Source of the DNA: Trifolium pratense
Lineage: Eukaryota; Streptophyta; Magnoliopsida; Fabales; Fabaceae
Direction: 5' to 3'
Assembly (NCBI RefSeq): GCF_020283565.1
Contig: NC_060060.1
Location: forward strand, 10,478,001-10,542,000
Length of the DNA stretch: 64,000 nt
Positions 22,991 through 33,183 of the stretch are shown one piece after another. A program made the position numbers and the translations under genes. The notes beneath the pieces were generated by a model, which was not told the DNA's origin, made no database searches, and saw only the letters and a list, made by a program, of their open reading frames with translations. Each line of letters opens with the position of its first letter. Positions within the stretch are counted from its first letter, which is position 1.

Positions 22991-25155
22991 TGTTTAACCC
23001 TTCTCCTTACCTGGAAGAAAGCAAAGAATTTGATTGCCTGCTCTCATGAATGGTTGAAGACTTTAAGATCTCCCATTACTTTGAATATCGTGTCAGGAAC
23101 AACTACTCCCTTCTAGTTTCTGCACACAAAAGATACTAATAAGGTTCTTTTTTCTCTAGTTATTTTGCATGCAAGGACATCGATGTTTTGTCTTTAACAT
23201 CTCCTAACTTTTTAATGTGGACATCTATACAATTTTTTTTTTGCAATGATAAGATGCATTTGTATTAAGCACAATGTGCAAGAGCCAAGAATGTTACAGT
23301 ACAATAAGGAACTAATAACTAAGTTTAGCATACCTGAAAGCAAAAACAACAGAGATGAAAACACCCAAAACCAAATTAAAACCTAATAGCTGCTAAAACT
23401 CAAACATTTATCCACACCCACATATATATTCAATAAAAGCAAAATAAACCAATCTGAATCTCCCAAGTAATAAGCATGACCTGACCCCCCTTCTAAAACC
23501 TTGTTAGCTTGCTGCCATTCTGCCAATACATACAACTATACAAGTTACATGCATGCCTCCTTAGTCATTTATCAACAGCCTCGCCCTTGACTCTTCAATA
23601 CACCAATATTGCCAAATTACTTGATCACTGTATTCTTAAACGTGAATAACAGAAGTAGGATATGCACCAACCTTCAACACAATATCCATACCTTACTGCC
23701 AATGACCTACCAAATTTCACACTGCTAGCTCCAAAAATACCCATGTTAGCGTATCACAGTTTAGTTGCTCTCTCCATACTTCTTCTGCTGCATAATTCCA
23801 TTAATCCCACATAGCCAACCCAACAAATGAGCAAACCCCAAATTATCTGTTACTCTTCATACTACTTAGAATGCTGCAACAATCCTAGACATTCAAGCGG
23901 GTTCAAGCACAATTGAAAAACAGTATACTTGAGACTATTCACTTTAGTTTTCAAGCAATTTCATCATAATTTTTTTTCTGTCTTCCACTAAATTCTCCAC
24001 CCTCAGTCACAGCTCACTTCATTGTGGTGAAATGCTTTTCCATTTCTTGTCTTCAAGATATACCAAATACAGTAAAATAATTCACGTTATTTTCCACTCT
24101 CACAGCTCACTTTATTTTCTACTTAATTCACGTTTCTAAAATTAGTCAATTATTTTAGTAAAAAAAATACTTACTGGACAATATTCAACTGAAAAATCGT
24201 CTTTTTGTTTTGGATTGGGTCAAAGTCCATTTCTAAGGCTCGGGTGCCTAGTCCAACTACGCACCACTGGTATTAGTGTCGAGCCACAAGGTAGAAGAAC
24301 AAGCTCTCGAAGTCAATTTGCCATACGGACTCTCTATTTACAATTAGACGTCCACTCGACTCATGTCTAAAAAGACACAACTGTCTAATTGTTCACATCC
24401 ACGTGACAGTCTCAACAACCCATAAAATGGATCAACCACAAAAATATACACTCGTTTAGAGAAAATCTTAAAATTCGTTGAAACTTCGCTGAATTAGACT
24501 GATCAGTTCTCAAAATTCGTGGAAACTTTGTTGAATTAGACTTATCAGTTCTCAAAATTTGTTGAAACTTTGCTGAATTAGGAAAAAAATGGTAACATTT
24601 AACAAGGCCCTTTAAGGGGGACTTGAAGCTAGACTTTTGATCAGAGGTTCAAGGGAGAACTGCAAGGAGAATCAAGATTGGCACTAGCGAAAAATGGTAA
24701 CAAGGGCCTTTAAGGGGGACTTAGATATGTTGTTGTAGTAGATAAACATAATTTCATGCCATATTCAATTACGGCCGTTGGTTTAAGATCGCAAGGTTTA
24801 GATTACACATCAATTATAACACAGTTAAATGATCTTAGTCGTTATTCTAAATCAGACGGCCGACATTAATAATTGTGTGTCAAATCCAATTGGCATTGAT
24901 CAAACAACCAAAAAAAAAAAAACACTCTTTTGCAAAATATTTTTTAAATAATGTAATTATTAAATATATAAATCCTCAAAGGCTCAAACTATACTCACAC
25001 CTCATACGATTTGGCTGAGGATTACCGTTGAAGTCACGGTAAAAGTGAAAAAATCCGACAAGGAGATGCTTAGGATTGTAATGTAATGTGGCAGAACTCT
25101 ATCTCAACCCACTCAACCCACTCAACCCACTACCGCGTCTGTACGTCATGGAATT
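22991..25155. other. intergenic, with a short tandem repeat
   Basis: No gene seen. The segment 23220-24000 is repeat-like, with long stop-rich frames. The only clear structure is the tandem repeat at 24470-24581, followed by a doubled word containing ctttaagggggactt (about 24611 and 24708). Confidence 0.4.
24470..24581. repeat. 42 bp tandem repeat, 2.7 copies
   Basis: The unit contains aaaattcgttgaaactt and ctgaattagactgatcagtt. Copies start at about 24470, 24512 and 24554 and differ by a few bases. Confidence 0.75.
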
Positions 25156-26511
25156 TTTTTTTTCTACCCCAACAATTATCTCTTTACCCCAACATATTTT
25201 CCAATATGTCCATTATACCCTTCTCAAATTTTAGTATATTTTAATATTTTTTACTTTGTCGTTTTATAACTTTTCCGGTAGACTGATCACACCCCCGAAA
25301 CACTGTTCCGATCATACTTTTTTTTTTTTTCGGGATGTTAATTTTACCGGAACATTTATTTTAAAGTGTTCCGGTTTAGAAAAAAATATGGATTGTTACC
25401 GGAACACTTTTTAAAAAGTGTTCCGGTTTGTATCATATTCAGAATTTTTATATTACATACCGGAACAAAGTGTTCTGGTAATGGTATTATACAAGTGTTC
25501 TGGAATAAGAATACGTCCATCACCTGGATAAGAAAAGCACTCAACCAGCGTGTATAGCTACCAAGCCTATAATACAAGAACAATTTTCAAAACACTTTTT
25601 AAAAAGGCTTCTGGTGTTAGTTGATATCTCATCAACAATGATATATAAATAACTTGTAATATGATTCAGAAACAGAAGAAAATGACTGATTGATATTAAA
25701 TAGAAGTTTAAAAAATAACAACGACAGGACTCAAATCCATAGGCCTCTAATTATGGTTCCTGTAGAAGGAAGGGGAGGAACAAAGGAAGTATGGAAAATA
25801 TGGTGTGGATGAGTCTGTCGTACATGATTGTAAGCAGGAGGCAATGATTGGTAGTTTTCTTTCTTATCTTCTGCACTTACATTATATATTCCTTTGTTTC
25901 AAGGAGTCCAGATCCATCCAAGAACTTGGGTACCCCTCCCTAAAAAGTTAGCTATCAAGTGGGAAGAACCAAACCACTTAAACACTCCATCAAACATCTC
26001 ATACCATAATACCATAATACCCAAGTCCACATATCAAACAATAGAAGTTCTGTAATATAAACGTTCTATAATTACCATAATTACCGGAACACTTCTATAA
26101 TACCAGAACACTTTTAAAGTGTTCCGGTATGTAATATAAAAGTTCTGCAAATGATATAAACCGGAACTCTTTTTAAAAAGTGTTCCGGTAACAATCCATA
26201 TTTTTTTTAAACCGGAATACTTTGAAAAAATGTTCCGGTAAAATTAACATACCGGAAAACTTATTAAAAAGTGTACCGGTAATATTAACATACCGGAACA
26301 CTTTTTAAAAAGTGTACCGGTAAAGTTAACTTACCGGTAACGATAAATACTTACCGGAACAGATTTTTTGGAGGATGAAAATTATACCGGAACAGTATAA
26401 TACGACAAAAAAAATAATTTTAAAATATATTAATTTTTAATAAGGGTATATTGGGTATTTTTAAAAATATGTTGGGGTAGAATGAAGATTGTTGGGGTAG
26501 AAAAAAAAAAT
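25156..26511. mobile_element. palindrome-rich inverted-repeat element (about 1.36 kb)
   Basis: The outer arms read tttctaccccaacaattatc on the left and, reverse-complemented, tttctaccccaacaatcttc on the right, and continue as imperfect inverted repeats for about 80 bp. Inside, both flanks (25270-25510 and 26060-26400) carry arrays of palindromes built on accggaacactttt and its complement, at least ten arms in all. The centre (about 25560-26040) is unique. The architecture is that of a foldback or MULE-type non-autonomous transposon. No clean target duplication was found. Confidence 0.7.
25890..26035 (-). other. short ORF-like fragment inside the inverted-repeat element
   Basis: The minus strand reads as a 38-residue open frame (MVLWYEMFDGVFKWFG ... 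GRGTQVLGWIWTP) whose composition looks more protein-like than chance frames nearby, being rich in Trp and Phe. It could be a captured host or transposon coding fragment. I do not recognise the source. Confidence 0.25.
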
Positions 26512-26719
26512 TTCTGTTACTATCTAGTCACTATCCACCCACCCAACAGACAAACCAACCACCGCGATCAAATTCAATTGTCAACCAAACCCATAACCAT
26601 AACATAACCCACTTTCCCCTTTCACTACCCCCAACTCTCACACCACACACCACACACCACACCCACCAATAATACTTATACCCTATACCCTAAAACACAA
26701 AACACCAAATTTCCACATC

Positions 26720-27553
26720 ATGGCGGCCACCACTCCCTCCTCCTCTTCACCACCAAAACCCACCCTCACCCTTTCCTCACTCACAAAAAAACCCCAACCC
26801 ATCCCATGGACTCATCAAGAAACTATTAACCTCATCAGAGCTTATCAAGAAAAATGGTACTCTCTCAAACGTGGTCCACTTCGCGGCAGTCAATGGGAAG
26901 AAGTTGCCGTTGTAGTCGCTGCTCGTTGTGGTTACGATTACAATCATCCTTCTAAAACCGCTCTTCAATGTCGTCATAAGATGGAAAAACTCCGTCAACG
27001 TCACCGATCTGAAAAACACCGTCTCACCGCTACTTCCTCCGCTGTTTCTTCTCGTTCTTGGCAGTATTTTCGTCTCATGGATGATCTTGAACGTGGTCCT
27101 CTTCCTATCTCTGCTCGACCTGTTCTTCACAATTTCCCTGTATCTGATGAGGATAGTGATGGTGGTGAGAGAGGGAAAAAGCCTAGTGTTAGGTCAAGAA
27201 GTTTGAAGCATAGTGTTAGGTCAAGAAGTATGAATAATATTCTTAACCAGAAACCAGCTTTTACAAATGAAATTGATGATGGTGGTGATGATGATGATGA
27301 TGAGGAGGAGGAGGAGGAGGAGGAGGAGGATGATGATGAAGAGGAGGATGAGGGAGTGACGATGATGAAGGGGTTGACGGCGGAGTTAAGAGGTTTTGCT
27401 GAGAGGATTGTTGGATTGGAAAATATGAAGATGGAGATGATGAAAGAAACTGAAAGGTTTAGGTTGGAGATGGAGAATAAGAGGATTCGTATGATACTTG
27501 AATCTCAATGGAGGATTGTTGATTCTATTGGAAAAGCATTTGGGTCTTCTTAG
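26720..27553 (+). CDS. trihelix transcription factor (ASIL / 6b-interacting-protein-like)
   Basis: Intronless, 277 residues, ATG at 26720 after a CA-rich leader. The trihelix (SANT-like) DNA-binding domain spans about residues 28-98: WTHQETINLIRAYQEKW, then RGSQWEEVAVVVAARC and TALQCRHKMEKLRQRHR, with the Trp residues at 30 and 59 that build the helix core. Residues 150-172 hold two copies of a SVRSRS-type basic repeat. Residues about 187-211 are an almost pure Asp/Glu run, coded by a gat/gag repeat. The C-terminus (about 215-270) is a predicted coiled coil (GFAERIVGLENMKMEMMKE). This layout matches the SIP1/ASIL clade, nuclear factors implicated in repression of seed-maturation genes in Arabidopsis. 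Which clade member this is cannot be settled here. Confidence 0.88.
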   Translation: MAATTPSSSSPPKPTLTLSSLTKKPQPIPWTHQETINLIRAYQEKWYSLKRGPLRGSQWEEVAVVVAARCGYDYNHPSKTALQCRHKMEKLRQRHRSEKHRLTATSSAVSSRSWQYFRLMDDLERGPLPISARPVLHNFPVSDEDSDGGERGKKPSVRSRSLKHSVRSRSMNNILNQKPAFTNEIDDGGDDDDDEEEEEEEEEDDDEEEDEGVTMMKGLTAELRGFAERIVGLENMKMEMMKETERFRLEMENKRIRMILESQWRIVDSIGKAFGSS

Positions 27554-28400
27554 ATTAGATTAGGTTAAAACCATCATTTTAATCAATGTTTTATATCTTG
27601 AATTTGTGTTATTGCAATTATATATCCCCTTAATCATAGAGGGTTATTTTATTTATCAAGAAAGGACAATTAGTGTATTAGTTTAGCAGATCACAGCGTG
27701 TCACTGTGATTTTGACGTCCTTGTGTGACTGTGATTTTGTCAAACTGTTTGTTCGAAACATGTAGTATGTGTTTGTTGTTGTATTGTACATAAAGCATTT
27801 TTAGGATGTTTTTATGAATTTGAAATTTACAGTTTACATGGTTGATTTGTTTGCAGAAATGAACGTAGGATATGAAATTATTGATCAAAATCAAAATAAA
27901 CTCATTTATGATGTAGAAGAAACTAGCCAAGCTTCTGAAATAACACATTTATCCAACATAATAAACATTTTGAAATCTGAATTTTGAATATGTACAGAAT
28001 GTTGAATGCCTCCTGTTTATAGATGATGAGATTGGCTTCTATTTACTCTTTTGATGATGAGTCTGAGCCTCGATCTTTTGCTTTACCTATTCATCAATCC
28101 TCATACTACTTTTGATAACTTTTCCTGATACCATGTTAAACTCAGAATCTGTATGTGGTATTGTCTGCCTTTTTTCATTAGGGAATTCTCCTTTAAATAA
28201 TACCGATACAATATGATATGTAGCCTTAAATCTGCGAAATTAATGATTTATTAAACTGTCAAATTCCATTGACAGAAGGAAAATAATTCGTCGGGAAATT
28301 TCTTGTCTTTCAACATAAGAAACATTGTATTGTAAATTTAATCGTGTGGGATAATAATGTGTTCTCCTTTTCAATCAAATTTTTTCTATACTTTCTATAC
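27554..28400. other. 3' flank of the trihelix gene and intergenic
   Basis: No gene seen. AT-rich. An inexact repeat of tcactgtgattttg occurs at 27700-27740. Confidence 0.45.
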
Positions 28401-28970
28401 ATAAGAGTCATAAGTGAGCCTTGCTCAAAATCCCTTCCACCGAAAGTTATTCTATTTACACCAAATCAGTGTCTATATATCAATGAGCAAATAACTTTAA
28501 ACAACTAGCTAGTTACAATTGTAGTTTAAAAACTCTTGGCATGAGATTCTACTACTTTTCATCTACAATTGTAGGAAGCTTATGATATCTAATTCTAAAT
28601 AACAAACCATAATTTAGTAGCACTCATAAACCATAATCATACTAAAGCCAAATTTACAGCTCTATATATCTTGTGTATCAAAAGTTCAAGAAAAATGGCA
28701 TATTGAATTTGAGTTTCTTAAAGTTTCATGGTAGCTTTTCAGGGAAGCCAACTTCTCCACGAATAAATCTACCACAACAGAACAACTTCAAGTCAAGATA
28801 AACATCAAATGCAGAAATGAGTTTCCAACCAAAGAAAGAGTAAATAGAGCGAGTACTGTTTGAGAATTTTGAATCCAACAATGATGGTAAGGGTATTGGT
28901 GAAACTGAGGCAGTGAATGCATTTAAAGGCAAGGACACTAGCATGACTCGAATTCGGGACCTATGCAAAA
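28400..28970 (+). pseudogene. broken copy of the calmodulin-like gene
   Basis: From 28694 the sequence follows the 5' end of the intact calmodulin-like gene at 30791: a match to the SFxKF...GSFSGKP leader region, then atgagtttccaacc at about 28818, then the first EF-hand region. It has in-frame stops (for example TGA within the first five codons and TAA inside the pre-EF-hand region) and small deletions, and it ends within the second EF-hand region at about 28970. Similarity extends upstream to about 28408, which matches 30431 onward (tcataagtga ... atcaatgagcaaataacttt). The duplication therefore included the promoter. About 2.0-2.1 kb separates the copies. Confidence 0.8.
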
Positions 28971-29496
28971 TCTATCTTTCTACTACTAGACCAAATGAAG
29001 GGATGTTTTTACAGTCCAAGACAGAAAATAGTGCTCTTGGTGCAGAAGGTGTATCGTCCTTTTAATTCCCTTTAGGGATTTATACATTTAAAATCAAACA
29101 CCACTACCACTATACTCACTCACTTTGACTTTCAACTGAAACCTATATTTTGACTTAAATATTAATATAGGAATTGATAAGTTAATAAATCTACAAATGT
29201 ATTTCTACCCGTGCTTAGCAGAGGTTTGAATACTAGTTTAACAAAAAAATTGTAAATTATCTCCTTATAAGTAGGACCAAAAGGGACACGATTATATTAA
29301 GCTTAAATACTCTTTTGAGCACTTAATTAATTTTCAAGTTTTGTTTTGCTCATTTATTTAATAAATGTCCCGTTTATGTCCCTTGAGTTTACCTCGTCAG
29401 CCAAAAATGTCCTTATTGTCAATTTTTAACACCAAATATATAAGGTAGACTAACACTATATGGGGTTCATCATAGACCTCAATAATAAAAATGATA

Positions 29497-29557
<61 letters not shown>

Positions 29558-29606
29558 GTAATAATGATGATGATAAAAACTTAATAAAAGTAAAATTAGG
29601 ACTAAC
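28971..29606. other. intergenic with AAT microsatellite
   Basis: No gene seen. The microsatellite is at 29497-29557. The segment 29300-29430 (atttatttaataaatgtccc) looks repeat-derived but has no clear ends. Confidence 0.4.
29497..29557. repeat. (AAT)n microsatellite
   Basis: About 20 AAT units with few interruptions. Confidence 0.9.
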
Positions 29607-30002
29607 ATGATGTCAGTTTCCAAGCTGTTTTGTGGACATTGCCCTCTCCAAACTTACCACACAAAAAGGTTGGTGAGACCAGATAGATATGGCTTTGGCT
29701 ATGATCATTTGACCGGTAACTACAAAGTTGTTACGATTTTTAGATATAATAATAGTAACAACGGTTATTATTATAGCAATATTGTTTATAAAACTCAAGT
29801 GAAGGTTCATACTTTGGGTACAGATTCTTGGAGGTTAATAGAGGACTTTCCGTCTGTAAGTTCTATTGCCTCTAATATTGATTCGGTTAAATATTTGAGT
29901 GGCACAATTAATTGGTTGCTACCTATTGATTGTTCAGTTAATTGTTGTATAATCTTATTTGTGTGGTCTTTCATAGTTCAATGTGTTGGTCTAATCCAGT
30001 GA
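29607..30002 (+). pseudogene. F-box-associated domain fragment
   Basis: A 131-codon open frame whose residues about 25-115 (YGFGYDHLTGNYKVV ... VHTLGTDSWR ... GTINWLLP) match the start of the F-box-associated interaction domain (FBA type) of plant F-box proteins. There is no F-box upstream, and the domain breaks off after about 90 residues. The last 25 codons run into a doubled non-coding sequence (29985-30190). Intact family members have about 350-400 residues, so this is a fragment, probably not functional. F-box/FBA genes are very numerous in legumes and fragments are common. Confidence 0.7.
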
Positions 30003-30195
30003 GACTCCCTCTCATGATTCAACAGTGATATTAGAGTCTGATTCAACTCGATGGGGGAGCAGGAGAGATCCATGGTGTTAGGGAAAGATGTGGTCTATAA
30101 CCTCACTTGTGCGGTTTCTCTTAATCTAATGCCTTGATCCAATCCAACAGGACTTTCCCTCATCCTCCAATAGTACTAGTATTAGAGACTTCCCC
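29985..30195 (+). repeat. possible TRIM or LTR remnant
   Basis: The word ccagtgagactccctctcat ... agtgatattagagtc (about 29996-30037) recurs as ccaacaggactttccctcat ... agtattagagac (about 30144-30190). The first copy ends just before a primer-site-like tgatattagag. This resembles the two ends of a miniature LTR element, but full LTRs cannot be traced. Confidence 0.3.
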
Positions 30196-30790
30196 TCATG
30201 GCAAATAAAATTGGTTTGATATTGCTTTGTCATAAAGTTTTTGTCCTTCAACACTTTAGTATACATACATAATAACAAATTTAGAAATGACATGAGAATT
30301 TGATTCAACACAACAAGTAGGGCATGGTGCTGAATACACGGTTTTATAAAAAGTTCAAAAGGAATCATTAAATAGATATGCATTTCAAATTCAACTTGAA
30401 CAACACAAAAAATTGGTTTTGCCTACTGAGTCATAAGTGAATTTTCCTGAAAGTCCTTTCCACAAAAAAATTATTCTAACTTACCAAATCAGGGACCAAA
30501 TTAGTGTCTATCAATGAGCAAATAACTTTAACAAGAAGCTAGTCACAACCACAACTCTAAGAATCTAGAATAAAGCATATGCACAACTTAAGTTTAAAAA
30601 TTCTTGGCATAAGAACAAATCTTTATTCAGATTCTACTACTTTTTCTCTACAAATCATATCAAGAGCCGTTCAATAGAGGTAAACTTATGATATCTATAT
30701 AAACAAGTCATAATGTAGTTGGATTCATAAACCATAATCATAGTAAAGCCAAGTTTATATCTTCGTATACTTTTTTCGTATCAAAAGATT

Positions 30791-31366
30791 ATGTCGAAAT
30801 TTAGTTTCCTAAAGTTTAGTGGTAGCTTTTCGGGCAAGCCAAACTCTCCGCGAAAAAATATATCCCAAAAGAACAGCTTCAACTCGAGACAAACACGAAC
30901 ATCGAGTACCGAAATGAGTTTCCAACCTAAAAAAGATGAAATGAAATGGGTGTTTGAGAAATTCGACACCAACAAAGATGGCAAGATTAGTCTTGAAGAG
31001 TACAAATCAGCTGCAAAGGCTTTGGATAAAGGTATCGGTGATGGCGATGCATTGAAGGCATTCAAAGCAATGGACTCTGACAAAGATGGATTCATAGACT
31101 TTAAAGAGTTTATGGAAATGTTCAATGGAGAAGGTAGTAAGATAAAAGAAGAAGATATTAAGAGTGCTTTTCAAGTATTTGATATAAATGGTGATGGGAA
31201 AATTAGTGCTGAAGAATTGTCTCAAATTTTTAAAAGGCTAGGTGAGAGTTGTAGCCTTAGTGCTTGTAAGAAAATGGTTAAAGGTGTTGATGGAGATGGT
31301 GATGGTCTTATAGATATCAATGAGTTTACAAGGATGATGATGAATGGCAAGAAATTATTGGCTTAA
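30791..31366 (+). CDS. calmodulin-like calcium sensor, four EF-hands
   Basis: Intronless, 191 residues. The N-terminal 45 residues are basic and Ser-rich (KFSFLKFSGSFSGKP). Four canonical EF-hand loops follow at residues 59-70 (DTNKDGKISLEE), 95-106 (DSDKDGFIDFKE), 131-142 (DINGDGKISAEE) and 167-178 (DGDGDGLIDINE). All have Asp at position 1, Gly at 6 and Glu at 12, so all four should bind calcium. The protein is a CML-type sensor that would couple calcium signals to target proteins; the target is unknown. It resembles the CML37/38/39 group in layout, but that placement is tentative. No myristoylation site is visible, since residue 2 is Ser. A broken upstream duplicate lies at 28400-28970. 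Confidence 0.93.
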   Translation: MSKFSFLKFSGSFSGKPNSPRKNISQKNSFNSRQTRTSSTEMSFQPKKDEMKWVFEKFDTNKDGKISLEEYKSAAKALDKGIGDGDALKAFKAMDSDKDGFIDFKEFMEMFNGEGSKIKEEDIKSAFQVFDINGDGKISAEELSQIFKRLGESCSLSACKKMVKGVDGDGDGLIDINEFTRMMMNGKKLLA

Positions 31367-31719
31367 GTGATTATGTTTATTGGTATATAGAGGAGAATAA
31401 TGTTGTTTAGTGCTTCTGAAGTTTTTGTCTTAAAAATCTAGTACTTTATTTTGCTTATCCTTTTTTGAGTGCTAAAGTTTGGTTAAATGCATGGTGATTA
31501 TCATTCTTTGATAGTTACTAGTGTCATGTTTTGAAACTAATAAATTGAATCTTATTTTTGTATTTGATTCTCTTTCTTTGTTCTGTTACAATTGATCTCC
31601 TATAAACATAATATTGCTACTAAGAATCGACAATTTTAGAAAAAGAAAATTTTAATTTTAAAAACACCAACTAAAATTCAGTTGGATTATTGCATAACCC
31701 CAATTGAAGTATGATATAA
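31367..31719. other. 3' flank of the calmodulin-like gene
   Basis: Probable 3' UTR, with an aataaattgaa word near 31539. The stretch 31685-31715 resembles 33440-33475, part of a duplicated segment interrupted by the elements at 31720-32177. Confidence 0.45.
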
Positions 31720-31907
31720 GGCCTGTTTGTTTGGATTAATTTATTTTTGAGTTTATGAAAAATAACTTATGCAAATAAATAAGCTTTTATGTTAATTCGT
31801 AAGTTCTCACCAACTAAAATTGTATTTTTATAAGCTAGTTTTTCATAAACTAACTTAACAAACTGTTTTTCATAAGCTCAAAAATAATCAAATTCAAATA
31901 GACTCAT
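31720..31907. mobile_element. MITE, GGCCTGTTTG family
   Basis: The ends ggcctgtttgtttggattaa and, reverse-complemented, tgagtctatttgaatttgat continue as imperfect inverted repeats through atttttgag.ttatgaaaaa. Non-coding. The target duplication is unclear. Confidence 0.55.
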
Positions 31908-31920
31908 ACTAGTAGATTAT

Positions 31921-32177
31921 GATATTTTCTCTTTAGGCCCCCCATGGTTCTTTTTCACCCTCTGGATTTTACTTTTTTGCCCTTCAATAAAAACTTCAGT
32001 TTCTACGAATCGAATTTTTTTTGCCTTGAAAACAAAATTCGGTTTCTGTTAACCGAAATTTTCCTGAATTTGAACTAGAAAAAACTTCGGTTTCTGCGAA
32101 CCGAAGTTTTTATCAAGGGCAAAATTGGAATATTGGGGGGTATAAAAGATACATGGGGGGCCCGGAGAGAAAATATC
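31921..32177. mobile_element. Mutator-type MITE (257 bp) with CCGAA palindromes
   Basis: The terminal inverted repeats gatattttctctttaggccc and gatattttctctccgggccc are flanked by near-identical 9 bp sequences gtagattat (31912-31920) and gtagattag (32178-32186). The interior has cttcggtttctgcgaaccga-type palindromes related to those at 2305-3141 and 32266-33173. Confidence 0.75.
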
Positions 32178-32265
32178 GTAGATTAGTTTGTGTTAAGTGT
32201 GAAGGTCGATAGTTAAAAGTTCGAATCAATGGGCTCAAATTCTCCACAACTTATAAACATTTTTT

Positions 32266-33173
32266 TATGGTTTCTCTCCCGACCCCCTCATTTCTTTTCT
32301 ACCCCTTGAATTTCCGTTTTTGCCCTTGGGGTACTTCGGTTTATACGAACCGAATTTTTTTGTCATGCTAAAAAATTTCGGTTTATATAAACCGAAATAT
32401 TCTGTTCCAAAATTTTTTCCAGCTTTCCTACATAAATTCTGCATGAGACCCTCAACTTCCACAATTTATTTGAAATACTAAACGATGTCCGATTTGAATA
32501 AATGACCACTCGTTGGAAAGCTTAGGGTGTCAAGAATACAAATATAATTTTTGTTTTGAGGTTTAACTATCCAATTGGTTCAGTTTGACAAAATAATGGG
32601 TACTGGTACAGAAACAGAGCATAAACTTTTCTCAAACTTGTAGGTAGATTTTCTCATACTATACTTAATGAAATTTAACAATTCCGGTGTCAATCTTGTA
32701 GTAAATTTTGTCTTCTTTACACTGGATAAAAAATTATTAGCATACGACTTATATTCAGAGAGATATGATAAATTTACCACAGGTATCTCTACAACATTTT
32801 GCAGAAACTTTTCTCAAACTTGTAGGTAGATTTTCTCATACTATACTTAATGAAATTTAATAATTCCGGTGTCAATCTTGTAGTAAATTTTGTCTTCTTT
32901 ACACTGGATTAAAAATCATTAGCATACGACCTATATTCAGAGAGATATGATAAATTTACCACAGGTAGCTCTACACAAATTTTCACATAAATTTTCCTTC
33001 TTTTTGGGGGGTATATGTTATTTCGGTTTATATAAACCGAATTTTTTTCCATGTTTAAAAACTTCGGTTTATATAAACCGAATTTTGTTGGCAAAAAATT
33101 TTCATACCGCAGGGGCAAAATGGGATTTTTGGGGGGTAAAAAAGAAATGAGGGGGGTCGGGAGAGAAAACTTC
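32266..33173 (-). mobile_element. TTCGG/CCGAA palindrome repeat, copy B (908 bp)
   Basis: The inverted ends share tttctctcccgacc followed by similar pyrimidine-rich sequence. The element is flanked by aacatttttt on both sides (32256-32265 and 33174-33183), a 9-10 bp duplication typical of Mutator-type insertion, though low in complexity. The interior is the reverse complement of 2305-3141, including the dimer of about 185 bp and several cggtttatataaaccg palindromes. Non-coding. Confidence 0.7.
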
Positions 33174-33183
33174 AACATTTTTT

